Source of the DNA: Myxococcales bacterium
GTDB lineage: Bacteria; Myxococcota; Myxococcia; Myxococcales; Myxococcaceae
Reading direction: 5' to 3'
DNA: 46,901 nt
NCBI GenBank assembly: GCA_030681895.1
Contig: JAUXRI010000256.1
Coordinates: 1 to 46,901 of the forward strand
Translations under genes and position numbers: made by a program
Shown: positions 24,082 to 32,867 of the stretch, piece by piece
Layout of the letters: each line of letters starts with the position of its first letter
Numbering within the stretch: position 1 is the stretch's first letter
Notes under the pieces: model-generated
What the model saw: the letters and a program-made list of their open reading frames with translations, nothing else
Database searches by the model: none
Told to the model about the DNA's origin: nothing

Positions 24082-25202
24082 GAGCGCTCGTACCAGACTG
24101 AGGCCCGACGTTCTGTCGCCCCGATGGAGAGGACCACCGCGAGCGCCGCCCAGTCAGCGGGGCGATGAAGCGGAAAGTCGAAGAAGCCGCGCGTGACGAA
24201 CGACACCAGCGCCGCGCCCACGAAGGGGCTCGACGCCCTCCATGACCGCCCCAGCGCGCTGATCAACACGAACGCCATCGAGAGCACACCAGGGACACCC
24301 ACTTCGATGAGCAGCTCGAGCCAGTCATCGTGCAGATGACGTTGGAGCCCGTTGAACTCGAAGTCGGGATGCGCCGCGACGCATGCCGCGTCTTCGCCAC
24401 AGCGCTTCGTCCACAGCTCGAGCTCCCACTGCGGCCAGTGCAGCTCGAGCGCACCCGGCCCGAGACCGAACACCGGCGCCTCCACCACATGCGGGAGCGC
24501 CACCTGCGTGAGGTACCACCGCCCTCGCGCAGACCGCTCGAGCGAGCGGCCCGTCACACCGACGCTCACGAGGGCCAGCACCAGGACCGCTCCGACGGCG
24601 AGCATGAGGCGCTTCGACCGCATCGAGGGATGAACGACGACGAAGAGCGCCGACAGCCCCAGCGCCGCGAGCGAGGCGAACGACTGCGTGACGACCAACG
24701 CACCCGTCACGAGCACGAGCATCGGGAGCCAGCGTCGAGCGAGCGGGAACATCAGCCAGCCGAGCACGCCCACCACCGACGCGACGAAGTCAGGATTTCC
24801 GAGCGTCGACGAGCGCGCCATGCGTCCCGTCGCGCCGAAGGTGAAGACGCCGAGCGACTGCAGCACCACGAGCCCGCAGACCACCACGAGGGCCGGAGCG
24901 AGCACCTTCGCGACCCGCTCCGGCTCGAGCTCGAACAGCTTCCACGTCGCGACCGTCAGCCCACCGAGGAGCAAGACGGACGTCGACGGCGCGCTCCACG
25001 AGTCACTCCACGTCGCGCTCACGCTGACGGCAGCCACGAATCCCAGCGGCAGCAGCGGGAGCATCCTCCAGCGCCGCACGACGACCGGCAGCGCCACGAC
25101 AAGCCCCACCGCCAACACCACGCTCTTCGGAGTGTGGAACGCCGACTCGAGTCCGGGCGCGACGACCACCAGCACGAGTGCGACGACGAAGGCGGGCACC
25201 AC
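24078..25202 (-). CDS. O-antigen ligase / Wzy-like polytopic membrane protein
   Basis: 374 aa, GTG start at 25202. About ten hydrophobic helices are visible, with a large periplasmic loop (about 235-300) rich in Trp, His and Glu between the later helices, as in WaaL and Wzy proteins. The loop carries FGLGPGALELHWPQWE and HLHDDWLELLIEVG, patterns common in O-antigen ligase family members (Arg/His-rich loop, then a Glu-containing helix). The motif LGNPDFVASVVG also fits the family. It would ligate or polymerise surface polysaccharide in the inner membrane. Placement between a membrane protein and a methyltransferase suggests an envelope glycan locus, though no glycosyltransferase is adjacent. 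Confidence 0.78.
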   Translation of the reverse strand: MVPAFVVALVLVVVAPGLESAFHTPKSVVLAVGLVVALPVVVRRWRMLPLLPLGFVAAVSVSATWSDSWSAPSTSVLLLGGLTVATWKLFELEPERVAKVLAPALVVVCGLVVLQSLGVFTFGATGRMARSSTLGNPDFVASVVGVLGWLMFPLARRWLPMLVLVTGALVVTQSFASLAALGLSALFVVVHPSMRSKRLMLAVGAVLVLALVSVGVTGRSLERSARGRWYLTQVALPHVVEAPVFGLGPGALELHWPQWELELWTKRCGEDAACVAAHPDFEFNGLQRHLHDDWLELLIEVGVPGVLSMAFVLISALGRSWRASSPFVGAALVSFVTRGFFDFPLHRPADWAALAVVLSIGATERRASVWYERS

Positions 25203-25205
25203 CGG

Positions 25206-25799
25206 TCAGCGGAACTCGTAGGTGAGCTCGCCGCCGGCTTCTCCGACGACCCACGTGTGCTCGCCGTCCGTCGCCGTGCCGCTCTCTTCCTTCGTGAGCT
25301 GGTGACGCACGTACCCATTTCCCGCGCGCCCCTCGAGGCCATCGAAGGTCGAGGGCAGGTCGAGATCGACAGTCACCGGAGCGCTCGTCGCGCCCGGCTC
25401 GAGGTCACCGATGCGCGTGTTCCGGCGAAAGTCGCTGCCCAGGAAGACGTTCTCGAAGCGCCGCGTGGACTCGTTGCGCACCGTGACGGTGCCGGCGCGG
25501 CCGCGGTGATTCCACGAGAGCCCCAGCGCGAGCACGCCCATCAAGACCAGCCAGCCTGGCGCCGAGATGGCGAGCAGCGGACCTGATCGGGTCGCGAGCC
25601 ACGCGAGGGTCGCGCCGACGGTGAGGCCTCCAATGACGGCGACGGCGGGCACGATGAGCACCGTGAGGTACGCCTGCGTCTCACGCGACGACGAGAAGAG
25701 CCCGGCGAGCGCGTACGACGACAGCGCGCCCACGAGCAGTCCACCGCCTCCACCGAGCACGAAGCCCAGACACCCCAGCCCGATGCGCGTCTTGTTCAT
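25206..25799 (-). CDS. Hypothetical membrane protein with C-terminal beta domain
   Basis: 197 aa. The N-terminal half has three or four hydrophobic helices (about 8-30, 42-68, 75-95); the C-terminal half (about 100-197) alternates strands (GTVTVRNEST, VTVDLDLPSTFDG, GELTYEF) and is probably periplasmic. It is the first gene of the operon with the O-antigen-ligase-like protein (3-bp gap). I do not recognise a family. Confidence 0.65.
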   Translation of the reverse strand: MNKTRIGLGCLGFVLGGGGGLLVGALSSYALAGLFSSSRETQAYLTVLIVPAVAVIGGLTVGATLAWLATRSGPLLAISAPGWLVLMGVLALGLSWNHRGRAGTVTVRNESTRRFENVFLGSDFRRNTRIGDLEPGATSAPVTVDLDLPSTFDGLEGRAGNGYVRHQLTKEESGTATDGEHTWVVGEAGGELTYEFR

Positions 25800-25847
25800 G
25801 CGCGGTCGACGCTAGACAGGTTCGGGCGAAGACATCGCGGGCATTCG

Positions 25848-26279
25848 TCACGGCCACCGGGCGAAGTCAGCGTCGACGATCCACCCGGCTCCGTCGCGCC
25901 GTGCCGAGAATCGCGGCCGTCGAGATGGCCAGATCAGCGCCTGCCTGGTGCTCGAGTGAAGCAGCGCCGTCATGGGGATGAGCCCCATCCACGCCAGGGT
26001 CGACAGGTCACGGGTGATCAGCGCGTATTGCAGCAGCGGGCCAGCAGGAGCGAGAGGCTGAGCGCGTGGTTTGGCCGCGTTCAGCGAGTTCCGCAGCACG
26101 GACAGGCAGAGCAGACAGGACACCACGCCGGGGAGCGACAGGAAGGCAGCTTCGGAGTTCCCCTGAGCGCCTTCCTCCGTCGCGACTGCGGGAAAGAAGA
26201 CGTGGATACCCTTCAGACCCGAGCCGTGCGGCGGAGGCCGCGGTCGTCCCAGTTGCCGAACAGCCTCTTCTGCGCGCAC
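25848..26279 (-). CDS. Uncertain small membrane protein
   Basis: A 143-codon minus-strand frame ending at 25848 and overlapping the 3' end of the YdeI-like gene by 67 bp. The part after about residue 50 is protein-like, with hydrophobic segments (VVSCLLCLSVL, STLAWMGLIPMTALL) and a basic tail. The upstream part looks like a shadow, so the real start may be an internal GTG near 26130. Nothing identifies a function. It may also be a decayed gene. Confidence 0.3.
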   Translation of the reverse strand: MRAEEAVRQLGRPRPPPHGSGLKGIHVFFPAVATEEGAQGNSEAAFLSLPGVVSCLLCLSVLRNSLNAAKPRAQPLAPAGPLLQYALITRDLSTLAWMGLIPMTALLHSSTRQALIWPSRRPRFSARRDGAGWIVDADFARWP

Positions 26280-26791
26280 GACGTCACCAGCGTCGCCAGT
26301 CGGGTCGCGAACACCTGTGGCTGCTTGCGCTGCTCCTCGAGGTTGCCGAGGCGAACGCGCCGGTAGAGCAGCGGCGTCGACTCGAAGAAGGCGCGTGCTC
26401 CTTTCTGCGCGTCGAGCGCGGCGATGATGTCGGGCGCGATGGTGGGCTCGGTCAGCTTCAGGTCGGGCAGCACACGTTCACCCGCTGGCGTCATTTGACC
26501 CTCCCGAATCAACCGGCGCGCGCGCTCCTTGTTCAGCTCGGTCCAGTTGCTCTTCGGGCGGCGGGGCGAGAAGCGCTGCGCCCGTCGGAGGGCGTCGAAC
26601 GACTTGGCGAGCCCATCAATCCACCCGAAGCAGAGCGCCTCTTCCACCGCGTCGAGATACGAGAGCCCGTCACCCTTCTCGCGCAGCCCGGCGACGAGCC
26701 AGATTTCGGTCTTCTTCGCGTGGTGCCGCTCCAGCCACTTCCGCCACTGCGCGCGCGTCGTGGCCTCCAGCGTCTCGGTGATGTCAGGCAT
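26213..26791 (-). CDS. YdeI/OmpD-associated family protein
   Basis: 192 aa. The central signature AQRFSPRRPKSNWTELNKER matches the YdeI/OmpD-associated (bacteriocin-protection-like) family, preceded by ALCFGWIDGL. These are small cytoplasmic proteins of unclear function, reported in connection with stress and peptide resistance. It follows the carotenoid-oxygenase-like gene's transcription direction and starts 3 bp from that gene's stop, but lies downstream of it, so the two probably form an operon. Confidence 0.83.
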   Translation of the reverse strand: MPDITETLEATTRAQWRKWLERHHAKKTEIWLVAGLREKGDGLSYLDAVEEALCFGWIDGLAKSFDALRRAQRFSPRRPKSNWTELNKERARRLIREGQMTPAGERVLPDLKLTEPTIAPDIIAALDAQKGARAFFESTPLLYRRVRLGNLEEQRKQPQVFATRLATLVTSCAQKRLFGNWDDRGLRRTARV

Positions 26792-26794
26792 GAC

Positions 26795-28189
26795 TCAGAC
26801 GCCTGGGCACCAGTACGAATGAAACCCGAGCGAGATTCGTTGTGGCAGGTGCACGGTGCTGATCAACTGCATCGTCTTCGCGTCGATGACGAAGGCCGCC
26901 GACTGCTGCTCGCGCGCGTTGGTGCCGAAGGTGACGAGGAAGCCGTCGTCCTCGGAGCGCTTCGTGTCATTCGGCGCGAACGACGCCTCGCCGACGAACC
27001 AGCCTGCGGGCGCGTTCCACGTCTCGACCACCTTCGCCGACGAGTCACCGAACGCGTACTTGATGAGCCCGTCGAACATCAGGTCGGCGCGCTTCGCCAC
27101 GCGCGGGTGGTAGCCGAACTCGGCGCGCTGGCCCTGAATGGAGTCGTTGATGCGGGGGAACTCGGTCGCGAGGTCGTCGAGCTGACGCTCCGTGGTGGTG
27201 CCGGTCTTCAGGTTGAAGCGCCACTCGTACAGGTGAGGCACCAGCTCGATGGTGTCGAGGCGGGCGACGGTGCCGGTGGTGTCCTGCGTCTCGGGGATGA
27301 GGTTCTTCACGCGGCAGCCGACCAGCACCACCTCGTCGCCAACCTCGTACGCGTTGACAGAATGGTACATGTAACAAGGCTCGGCCTCGAACCACTTCAC
27401 GTCGGCGGCGGTGCCGTGGCGCGGAAGAATGCCAAAGCGGCTCGGAGTGCCCTGGTCGAACGCGATGCGCCGCTTGCCCTCCTTGAGCTTCGCCACGTCC
27501 CACCCGAGTGGGAAGTCCATGAGAATGGAGAAGCGCTCGGTGATGGCCATGTCGTGGAGGATGTGCGGCGCGGGCGTCTCGATGGCCTCGTAGCGCAGCA
27601 ATTCTCCCGTCGGGCTCACCAGGCCGTAGCGGAGGAACGGCTTCTTCACGATGGAGTAGTCGAAGAAGACGAGCTCGTTGGTGCGCGGGTCGACCTTCGG
27701 GTGCGCCGAGAAGCCACCGGTGAGCCGGCCCTGGAAGTTCTCGGGGCCCTTCGTCGCGAGCGTGGTGACGTCGAGCTCGTACGGCGTACCCGACAACCAC
27801 CACAGCGCGAGGAGCCGGCCTTGATGGAAGACGAGGTCGGTGTTGGCGGTGTCTTTCAGCGGGCCGCCGGGCAGGTCCTTTCGGCGTGGCGCCTCGAGAA
27901 TGCCCGTCCACATCGCCTGGCCCTCGGCGCGCTCACGCTCGAACCCCGCGGTGCGAATCCACCGGTTGGCGTAGCGAGCCTGGCCGTCGCGCAGCCACAG
28001 CCCGTGCACCATGCCGTCGCCGTCGAACCAGTGGTAGCGGCCGATGGGCGGGAACTGCGGGGCCGGCGAGTTGCGCACGTAGAGGCCACGCAGCGCCGTC
28101 GGGAGCGCGCCCGTCGTCTTCAGGTTCTCGGCCGACACTTCCTGATGCACCGGCTCGTGTTCGCCGACGAGGTAGAGGTTCTCGGACAT
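26795..28189 (-). CDS. Carotenoid cleavage oxygenase (RPE65 family)
   Basis: 464 aa from the ATG at 28189; an upstream extension of 18 residues has no ribosome site. Family landmarks include YVRNSPAPQF near the N-terminus, HWFDGDGMVHG, FSAHPKVDP, HILHDMAIT, YMYHSVNAYE and the C-terminal FHSYWCPG. The four histidines in the last four motifs are the expected Fe(II) ligands of the seven-bladed propeller dioxygenase. It would cleave a double bond of a carotenoid or stilbene-type substrate with O2. No carotenoid synthesis genes lie nearby, although a desaturase/hydroxylase-like enzyme is about 11 kb away. The substrate is undetermined. Confidence 0.9.
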   Translation of the reverse strand: MSENLYLVGEHEPVHQEVSAENLKTTGALPTALRGLYVRNSPAPQFPPIGRYHWFDGDGMVHGLWLRDGQARYANRWIRTAGFERERAEGQAMWTGILEAPRRKDLPGGPLKDTANTDLVFHQGRLLALWWLSGTPYELDVTTLATKGPENFQGRLTGGFSAHPKVDPRTNELVFFDYSIVKKPFLRYGLVSPTGELLRYEAIETPAPHILHDMAITERFSILMDFPLGWDVAKLKEGKRRIAFDQGTPSRFGILPRHGTAADVKWFEAEPCYMYHSVNAYEVGDEVVLVGCRVKNLIPETQDTTGTVARLDTIELVPHLYEWRFNLKTGTTTERQLDDLATEFPRINDSIQGQRAEFGYHPRVAKRADLMFDGLIKYAFGDSSAKVVETWNAPAGWFVGEASFAPNDTKRSEDDGFLVTFGTNAREQQSAAFVIDAKTMQLISTVHLPQRISLGFHSYWCPGV

Positions 28190-28326
28190 GGTGGCGAACC
28201 GTACTCCGTCATCATGAAGTGGCACATCAGCGCCGCAGCCCATCGAAGTGATGGAAACGGAGGGGTCGCTTCTTGAGAGGCCGACTGGCGTGGTTCGTGC
28301 TGCGATGCGCTCGACAGGGAGGCACC

Positions 28327-28776
28327 ATGGACAGGCGGAAGCTGTTGGTCAGCGGGGCGATGATGTTGGGTGCGACGAGCTGCGGGTACATTCTGTATCC
28401 AGGCCGGCGCGGGCGAACGGGCGGACGAATCGACATTCCCGTGCTGATCATCGACATCCTCTGGTTCATCCCCGGCATCGTGCCGGGCCTCGTGTGCCTC
28501 ATCGTCGACTTCGCGAGCGGGTGCATCTACGAGGGCGGCGGCGGTGGCAGCGCGAAGACGTCGTCGCCGCCGAGCGGCACCGAGTCACGCGAGGCGACGG
28601 TGGAGATCGAGCTCGACGGAGCCATCGTCGCGACGGGCCAGGTCGCGCCCGACCGGAAGGCGAGCCTGACCTGGAGCCGACACGTCGACGAGGCCACGCT
28701 GCGCGCCAGAGGTCACGTCTCGGTGCGGACGAGCGATGGAGCAGTCGCGCGCGCCGAGATCAGCTCGGTGCTCTGA
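28327..28776 (+). CDS. Small hypothetical lipoprotein
   Basis: 149 aa from an ATG with AGGGAGG 4-10 nt upstream. The signal peptide ends in a lipobox (LGATSC). A second hydrophobic helix (about 40-62, LIIDILWFIPGIVPGLVCLI) with two further Cys follows, then a Gly/Ser linker and a beta-rich C-terminal domain (about 90-149). The arrangement suggests an inner- or outer-membrane lipoprotein with one extra membrane segment. No family recognised. It is divergent from the carotenoid oxygenase. Confidence 0.7.
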   Translation: MDRRKLLVSGAMMLGATSCGYILYPGRRGRTGGRIDIPVLIIDILWFIPGIVPGLVCLIVDFASGCIYEGGGGGSAKTSSPPSGTESREATVEIELDGAIVATGQVAPDRKASLTWSRHVDEATLRARGHVSVRTSDGAVARAEISSVL

Positions 28777-28875
28777 GACCGTCGCGGCCCACGCTCGTCG
28801 GCAGCGACTCGGTGGTTCACGCTCCACGCGCGTACTCGCGCATCGGTGCGAGCCGCGTCGCGACGAGGCCTGCGG

Positions 28876-30099
28876 TCAGGACGTCACGGGTCCAAAGCGT
28901 CGCCGCGCGTCTGCTGAGCTCTGCAGCAGTCGCCGCTCGGGGCCACGGTCGAGGTTCGTCAGCGAGAGGAGCCGCTCGATGGGCCGTGGCACGACTCGTT
29001 GCGCCGAGGCCGTGCGCAGCGCACGGTCGATGAACCACAGCGCCAGCGCGCTCGACGGGTACTCGAGGCGGTTGAACCGCAACGTTCGCATCACGCCGCG
29101 CACCATCGAGCGCACCTCGTCGTTGAACTGGTCGAGCAACGACGCGTCGGCCTCACCGGAGGCGACGAGCGCGAGCTTCCGGCCCAGGTTGTGCGCCGCG
29201 AGCAGCCCGACGTTCATGCCCCGGCCTCCGATGGGCGCCCAGACGGCAGCCGCGTCACCGCACAGCAGCACCCGCCCCTGCCGGAGTCGTTTCGCGAGGC
29301 GGTCCTGGAAGCGCGCGCGGGTCAGCCACTGCGGACTCGTCAGGGTGAGCTTCACCGGCTGACCCGAGATGCGCGACACCTGGGCCTGCGCCTCCTCGAG
29401 CGTGGGCTGTTGGAGCGCGCCGCGCGCGTGCTGGAACGAGACGAACCGGAAACCCCGCTCCGGCAACGGCACGGCGAGCAGCGTCGCGTTTGGAATGAGG
29501 TCGAACCGGCAGAAGCCAGGCGTCGGTGGTCGCTCCCACTCGCACTCGGCGTTCACCTGCAGACACTCGAGCCCGTCGTGCGCCCGCCCCTCGAACTCGA
29601 CGCCGAGCAGCTTGCGAACGGCGCTGTGGGCCCCGTCGCAGCCGACGACGTAGCGGGCCTCGAGTGACGCCTCTGAGTCGCGCGTGAGCACCCGCGCGGT
29701 GACGCGGTCAGCGTGCTGCGTGAGGCCGACGAGCGTGTGGTTGCTGCGCACCGGCAGGTCGCCGAGTGCTTCGCGGAGCAACGCCTCGGTGCGGTGCTGC
29801 TCGATGATCCACGGCACCGACTGGGGCCCGGCGAGCCCACGCAACCTCAGCACGCCCCTGCTGACGCCGCGTACGTTGAGCTCGACGCCTTCGAGGAGCC
29901 GGCGCTCTCGGGCGAACGCTGGCGTCAGGCCCTGGGCGGCGAGGACCTCGGCGGTGCGGGGCCAGATGACGGCCGCGCGTGGGTCGAACACCGCGCCTTC
30001 TCGCTTCTCGATGATGGCGACGTCGAGCCCCTGCCGCTTGAGCAGGAGCGCGAGGAACAGGCCGATGGGCCCGGCGCCGACGATGAGCACATCGAACAT
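28876..30099 (-). CDS. FAD-dependent aromatic monooxygenase (PHBH fold)
   Basis: 407 aa. The N-terminal dinucleotide-binding motif is GAGPIG (about 8-13), the DG motif is VVGCDGAHSAVRK (about 150) and the GD motif is LLCGDAAAVWAPIGGRGMNVG (about 280). This order defines the p-hydroxybenzoate hydroxylase group that inserts one oxygen atom into aromatic or polyketide-like substrates using NAD(P)H. The C-terminus is short, without a thioredoxin-like domain. It is the second gene after a small membrane protein (39-bp gap). The substrate cannot be inferred. Confidence 0.87.
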   Translation of the reverse strand: MFDVLIVGAGPIGLFLALLLKRQGLDVAIIEKREGAVFDPRAAVIWPRTAEVLAAQGLTPAFARERRLLEGVELNVRGVSRGVLRLRGLAGPQSVPWIIEQHRTEALLREALGDLPVRSNHTLVGLTQHADRVTARVLTRDSEASLEARYVVGCDGAHSAVRKLLGVEFEGRAHDGLECLQVNAECEWERPPTPGFCRFDLIPNATLLAVPLPERGFRFVSFQHARGALQQPTLEEAQAQVSRISGQPVKLTLTSPQWLTRARFQDRLAKRLRQGRVLLCGDAAAVWAPIGGRGMNVGLLAAHNLGRKLALVASGEADASLLDQFNDEVRSMVRGVMRTLRFNRLEYPSSALALWFIDRALRTASAQRVVPRPIERLLSLTNLDRGPERRLLQSSADARRRFGPVTS

Positions 30100-30138
30100 G
30101 GGCTGAGGCGATAACGGGCCCGTGCCCAGCGCGCTCGG

Positions 30139-30576
30139 TCAGACCTTCTGGCGTCGGCCGTAAACGAACCAGAGGATGGCGAACGTCCCGAGCGAAGCGC
30201 CGAGGCCGATCAGCAGCGCGGGCCCGGCCTCCGTCACTCCAGCGCCAGCCAGGCCGAGGGCTGCGACGGCGCCAGGCAGGCCCGAGCCAGCAGCGATGGT
30301 CGCGGCAGAGAGCCCTGACGTCTGGGGCGCACTCGCTGGGACGATGATCAACTGGAAGCTGCGCAGGCCATCGGGAGAGACGCGCAGCTCCCAGGGCGTG
30401 GCGTCGACCTCGAACCGGTAGCGGAACAACGACGAGAAGGGCCGCCGGACGAGCGTGGAGGGGGTCGTCACGCCGTCGACCTGAATCGTGGCGCGGTCGC
30501 GCAGCAACTCGACGCGCGCCTCGACCCGATGCGAGTGCCCATTCACCTCGATGGTCGCGGTGGCGGTCTGTTCCAT
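30139..30576 (-). CDS. Hypothetical membrane protein
   Basis: 145 aa from the ATG at 30576 (frame open to 30690, but that part is Arg-rich and lacks a start context). The first 85 residues form a beta-rich soluble domain (TATIEVNGHSHRVEARVELL, RFEVDATPWELRVS). Two helices follow (about 90-115 and 118-138) with a basic end YGRRQKV. It precedes the FAD monooxygenase on the same strand. No family recognised. Confidence 0.6.
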   Translation of the reverse strand: MEQTATATIEVNGHSHRVEARVELLRDRATIQVDGVTTPSTLVRRPFSSLFRYRFEVDATPWELRVSPDGLRSFQLIIVPASAPQTSGLSAATIAAGSGLPGAVAALGLAGAGVTEAGPALLIGLGASLGTFAILWFVYGRRQKV

Positions 30577-30753
30577 GGCGCCCGCTTGCATCGGGCTGGC
30601 GAGGCGCGCCAGCCGCCGTCGAAAAACACACCGTCGACTACGAGAACCCACGTGCGTCGTCGAGTCGGGCAGCCGGCGCCGTGCCGCCACGCGATTCTGC
30701 CGATGATCAGCGCCTCCCAGACGCTGACCGCCGCCGTCGTCAAGGCTTGAACC

Positions 30754-30778
30754 ACCTGATTTCCCAGCGAAATCAGGT
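30754..30778. repeat. Perfect 10-bp inverted repeat upstream of the NlpC/P60 gene
   Basis: ACCTGATTTC (30754-30763) and GAAATCAGGT (30769-30778) flank a 5-nt loop CCAGC. It is unusually AT-rich for this region and has outer partners CTTGA (30746-30750) and TCAAG (about 30788-30792). It lies about 90 bp before the start of the NlpC/P60 gene and about 180 bp before the divergent membrane-protein gene. No T-run follows, so an operator or RNA structure is more likely than a terminator. Confidence 0.6.
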
Positions 30779-30869
30779 CATTTCGGCTCAAGTGGCAAGG
30801 TTCGTTGCTGAAAGTGGGCGAATTCGCTCAGGCGCGCGGGTGACAATGGCGCACTACCCCGGAGCCACC

Positions 30870-31940
30870 ATGTCGACCCGAATCTCGAACACCCGCGCCT
30901 CGACTGCCCCGACTCGCACCGCGACGAAGGCGCCCGCCGCGAAGGCCGCCAAGCACGCCGCCTTCCTGCGCGACGAGATGTCGACTGGCAGAGGCCGAGC
31001 GCACCGCAAGAGCGCGCAGCAAGCCGTCGGCGGCGGAGCGGCAGCGACCTCGGGACAAAGTGTTCAGCGCGCGTTCGAGCAGAAGATTGCGGGGCTCCAG
31101 CTCGCGATCGCCAACGGCGTGCCTGGCGCGAAGGAAGAGCTCGCCGCCGTCCTCCGCGACCGCGACGGCGTGCAGGCCGCCATCTCGGACGTCGAGCAGA
31201 AAATTGCGGCCAACGAGAACCCCGAGACCTGGGCGAACGTGACGCCGCGAAGCGTGGCGCTGGCCGAGCAGGCTGATGCGCGCGCACAGCTGAAGAAGCA
31301 GCTGACCGACCTCAAAGCCTTCGGCCTGAAGGTCGCGAAGATGAACCCGAAGGAGCGTCAGGACCTTCAGAACTTCTTCAAGCTCGCGAAGGACGACCCC
31401 GCGGCCTTCAAACGCTTCGTCGACGCCAACAAGCCCGGTGCAAACGGAGCGGCGCCCGCAGCCCCCGGCTCGGCAGGTCCCGCGGCGCCGGTGAACCCGA
31501 GCTCGACGCAGGCTCCGGCCAACATCCAGGCGGCCATCGACTTCGGACTCTCGCAGCAGGGCGCGCCCTACGTCGGCGGCGCCAGCCCGTTCCGCTTCGG
31601 CAAGCCGGGCGACGGCAACACCTACCAGATGGATGGCCAGAAGGCGTACCTCTCGCCCAAGGGCGTCGTCGGCTACGACTGCTCGGGCCTGATGGTGACG
31701 ATGCTCAAGAAGGCCGGCATCGACATCAGCCGCTTCGGCAGCAGCCGCTCGATGAAGGCGAACCTGCCTGAGGTGCCGAAAGATCAGCTCCAGCCTGGCG
31801 ACCTGCTCGTGAAGAACGGTCACGTCGCGATGTACATCGGCGATGGGAAGATGATCGAGTCGGTCCCCGGCGGCGTGCACGTGGTGTCGGCCAGCAAGTA
31901 CATCAACGACCCCGCGTACTCGGGTCACCGCCCCGGCTGA
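30870..31940 (+). CDS. NlpC/P60-family peptidoglycan hydrolase
   Basis: 356 aa from the ATG at 30870 with GGAG 5-9 nt upstream; an open frame reaches 30681 but crosses a palindrome. The N-terminal half (1-220) is Ala/Lys/Arg-rich with coiled-coil-like segments and no signal peptide. A Pro/Ala linker (about 195-215) leads to the NlpC/P60 domain: catalytic Cys in GYDCSGLM (C271), His in NGHVAMYIGDG (H318). The family cleaves peptide bonds in the cell-wall stem. Absence of a signal peptide suggests delivery by another route or an intracellular role. The next gene begins 2 bp after its stop, suggesting a functional pair. Confidence 0.85.
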   Translation: MSTRISNTRASTAPTRTATKAPAAKAAKHAAFLRDEMSTGRGRAHRKSAQQAVGGGAAATSGQSVQRAFEQKIAGLQLAIANGVPGAKEELAAVLRDRDGVQAAISDVEQKIAANENPETWANVTPRSVALAEQADARAQLKKQLTDLKAFGLKVAKMNPKERQDLQNFFKLAKDDPAAFKRFVDANKPGANGAAPAAPGSAGPAAPVNPSSTQAPANIQAAIDFGLSQQGAPYVGGASPFRFGKPGDGNTYQMDGQKAYLSPKGVVGYDCSGLMVTMLKKAGIDISRFGSSRSMKANLPEVPKDQLQPGDLLVKNGHVAMYIGDGKMIESVPGGVHVVSASKYINDPAYSGHRPG

Positions 31941-31942
31941 TT

Positions 31943-32470
31943 GTGGCCGCCAGACGAACGACGACGCCCACCGTCACGCTGGGCGCGAGCATCAAGCGCG
32001 GCGGCGTGTCCGACGAGTACGACGCGTCGATGCTCCCTGCCGACCTGAAGAAAGCGCTCGCTGACTTCACCGCGAAGCGCATCGACTTCGACGCCGTCAG
32101 CGCGGTGGCCACGAAGTACCTCGCGGCGAACTTCCTCAACGACAACCTCCCTGATGGGGCCGAGCTCTTCCCTGACGCCGACGAGGTGTGGGCGCACGAG
32201 GTCGAGCTGTCGGGTCTGTCGACGCCGCAGAAGGGCCGCCTGCCGACCGTCACCGCAGGCGCTGTCTTCAGGGTGAAGGTCGGCGCGCGCCTGCCGACGA
32301 GTCAGGAGGCGATGGAGGCGTGGGAAGAAGACAACACGCCGCTCACCGACGCCGTGAACTTCTTCTGGAAGTTCTCAGAGACGATGCTGGTCATCGGCGA
32401 GCACGAAGGCGCTGGCGTGTGGGTCGAGGCGTTTCCCGAGAAGAAGAAGAAGCGCGCCTCACGGGCCTGA
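31943..32470 (+). CDS. Hypothetical protein paired with NlpC/P60 hydrolase
   Basis: 175 aa from a GTG two bases after the hydrolase stop. It is mixed alpha/beta with many acidic residues in the middle (DGAELFPDADEVWAHEVE) and a Lys/Arg-rich end (EKKKKRASRA). It has no signal peptide, membrane helix or recognisable domain. The spacing implies translational coupling with the hydrolase. It could be an inhibitor, chaperone or unrelated; an effector-immunity pairing is speculative. Confidence 0.6.
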   Translation: MAARRTTTPTVTLGASIKRGGVSDEYDASMLPADLKKALADFTAKRIDFDAVSAVATKYLAANFLNDNLPDGAELFPDADEVWAHEVELSGLSTPQKGRLPTVTAGAVFRVKVGARLPTSQEAMEAWEEDNTPLTDAVNFFWKFSETMLVIGEHEGAGVWVEAFPEKKKKRASRA

Positions 32471-32867
32471 CGTCTGCGAACAAGGTTGTCCCGCGGGAGA
32501 TTGTTCCCCGGGGACCTTCAAAGCTGATTCACCTTGAGTTGCACTGCCGTTGCGGGGGCCTGGCTTTCGCCGGTCTCATGCCCGCGTCGCGGTGCGTATG
32601 TCGAGCAGCGTTGAGGCCATCAGCGCGCCGGTCTGCTCGAACCGGGACACTGCGTCGGCTGGTGTCGTCTCGGAGTGCCTCGTTCACCAACGGGCGCCGA
32701 TTCCGACGGTCACTGCATGCAAACCCTCCGGCCAGAACAACGGGTGAGCGGGAATTGAGGATCCGTTTCGGAGCTCCCTTCGCAGTGACAAAACAGAGCA
32801 TCTCTCCATCGTCACGCGCGCGTCAACGGGGGTCCATTGACTACACGCGACGCGCTGCACGGCGCGC
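32471..32867. other. 397-bp stretch with tandem palindromes, no supported gene
   Basis: Two adjacent 10-bp palindromes, TCCCGCGGGA (32489-32498) and TCCCCGGGGA (32505-32514), each preceded by a TTG-containing flank, lie about 20-45 bp after the previous stop. They could form stem-loops as a transcription end or serve as protein sites. The rest holds short frames on both strands without support. The convergent glycogen synthase gene ends at 32868. Confidence 0.45.

Noticed and set aside
24330..25586. Plus-strand Arg/His/Glu-rich frame of 418 codons
   Set aside because: It runs antisense across the O-antigen-ligase-like gene and the next membrane protein; highly charged composition is an artefact of GC-rich antisense frames.
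26066..28276. Plus-strand open frame of 736 codons opposite YdeI-like and carotenoid oxygenase genes
   Set aside because: It spans two clearly recognised minus-strand genes and has shadow composition and no ribosome site.
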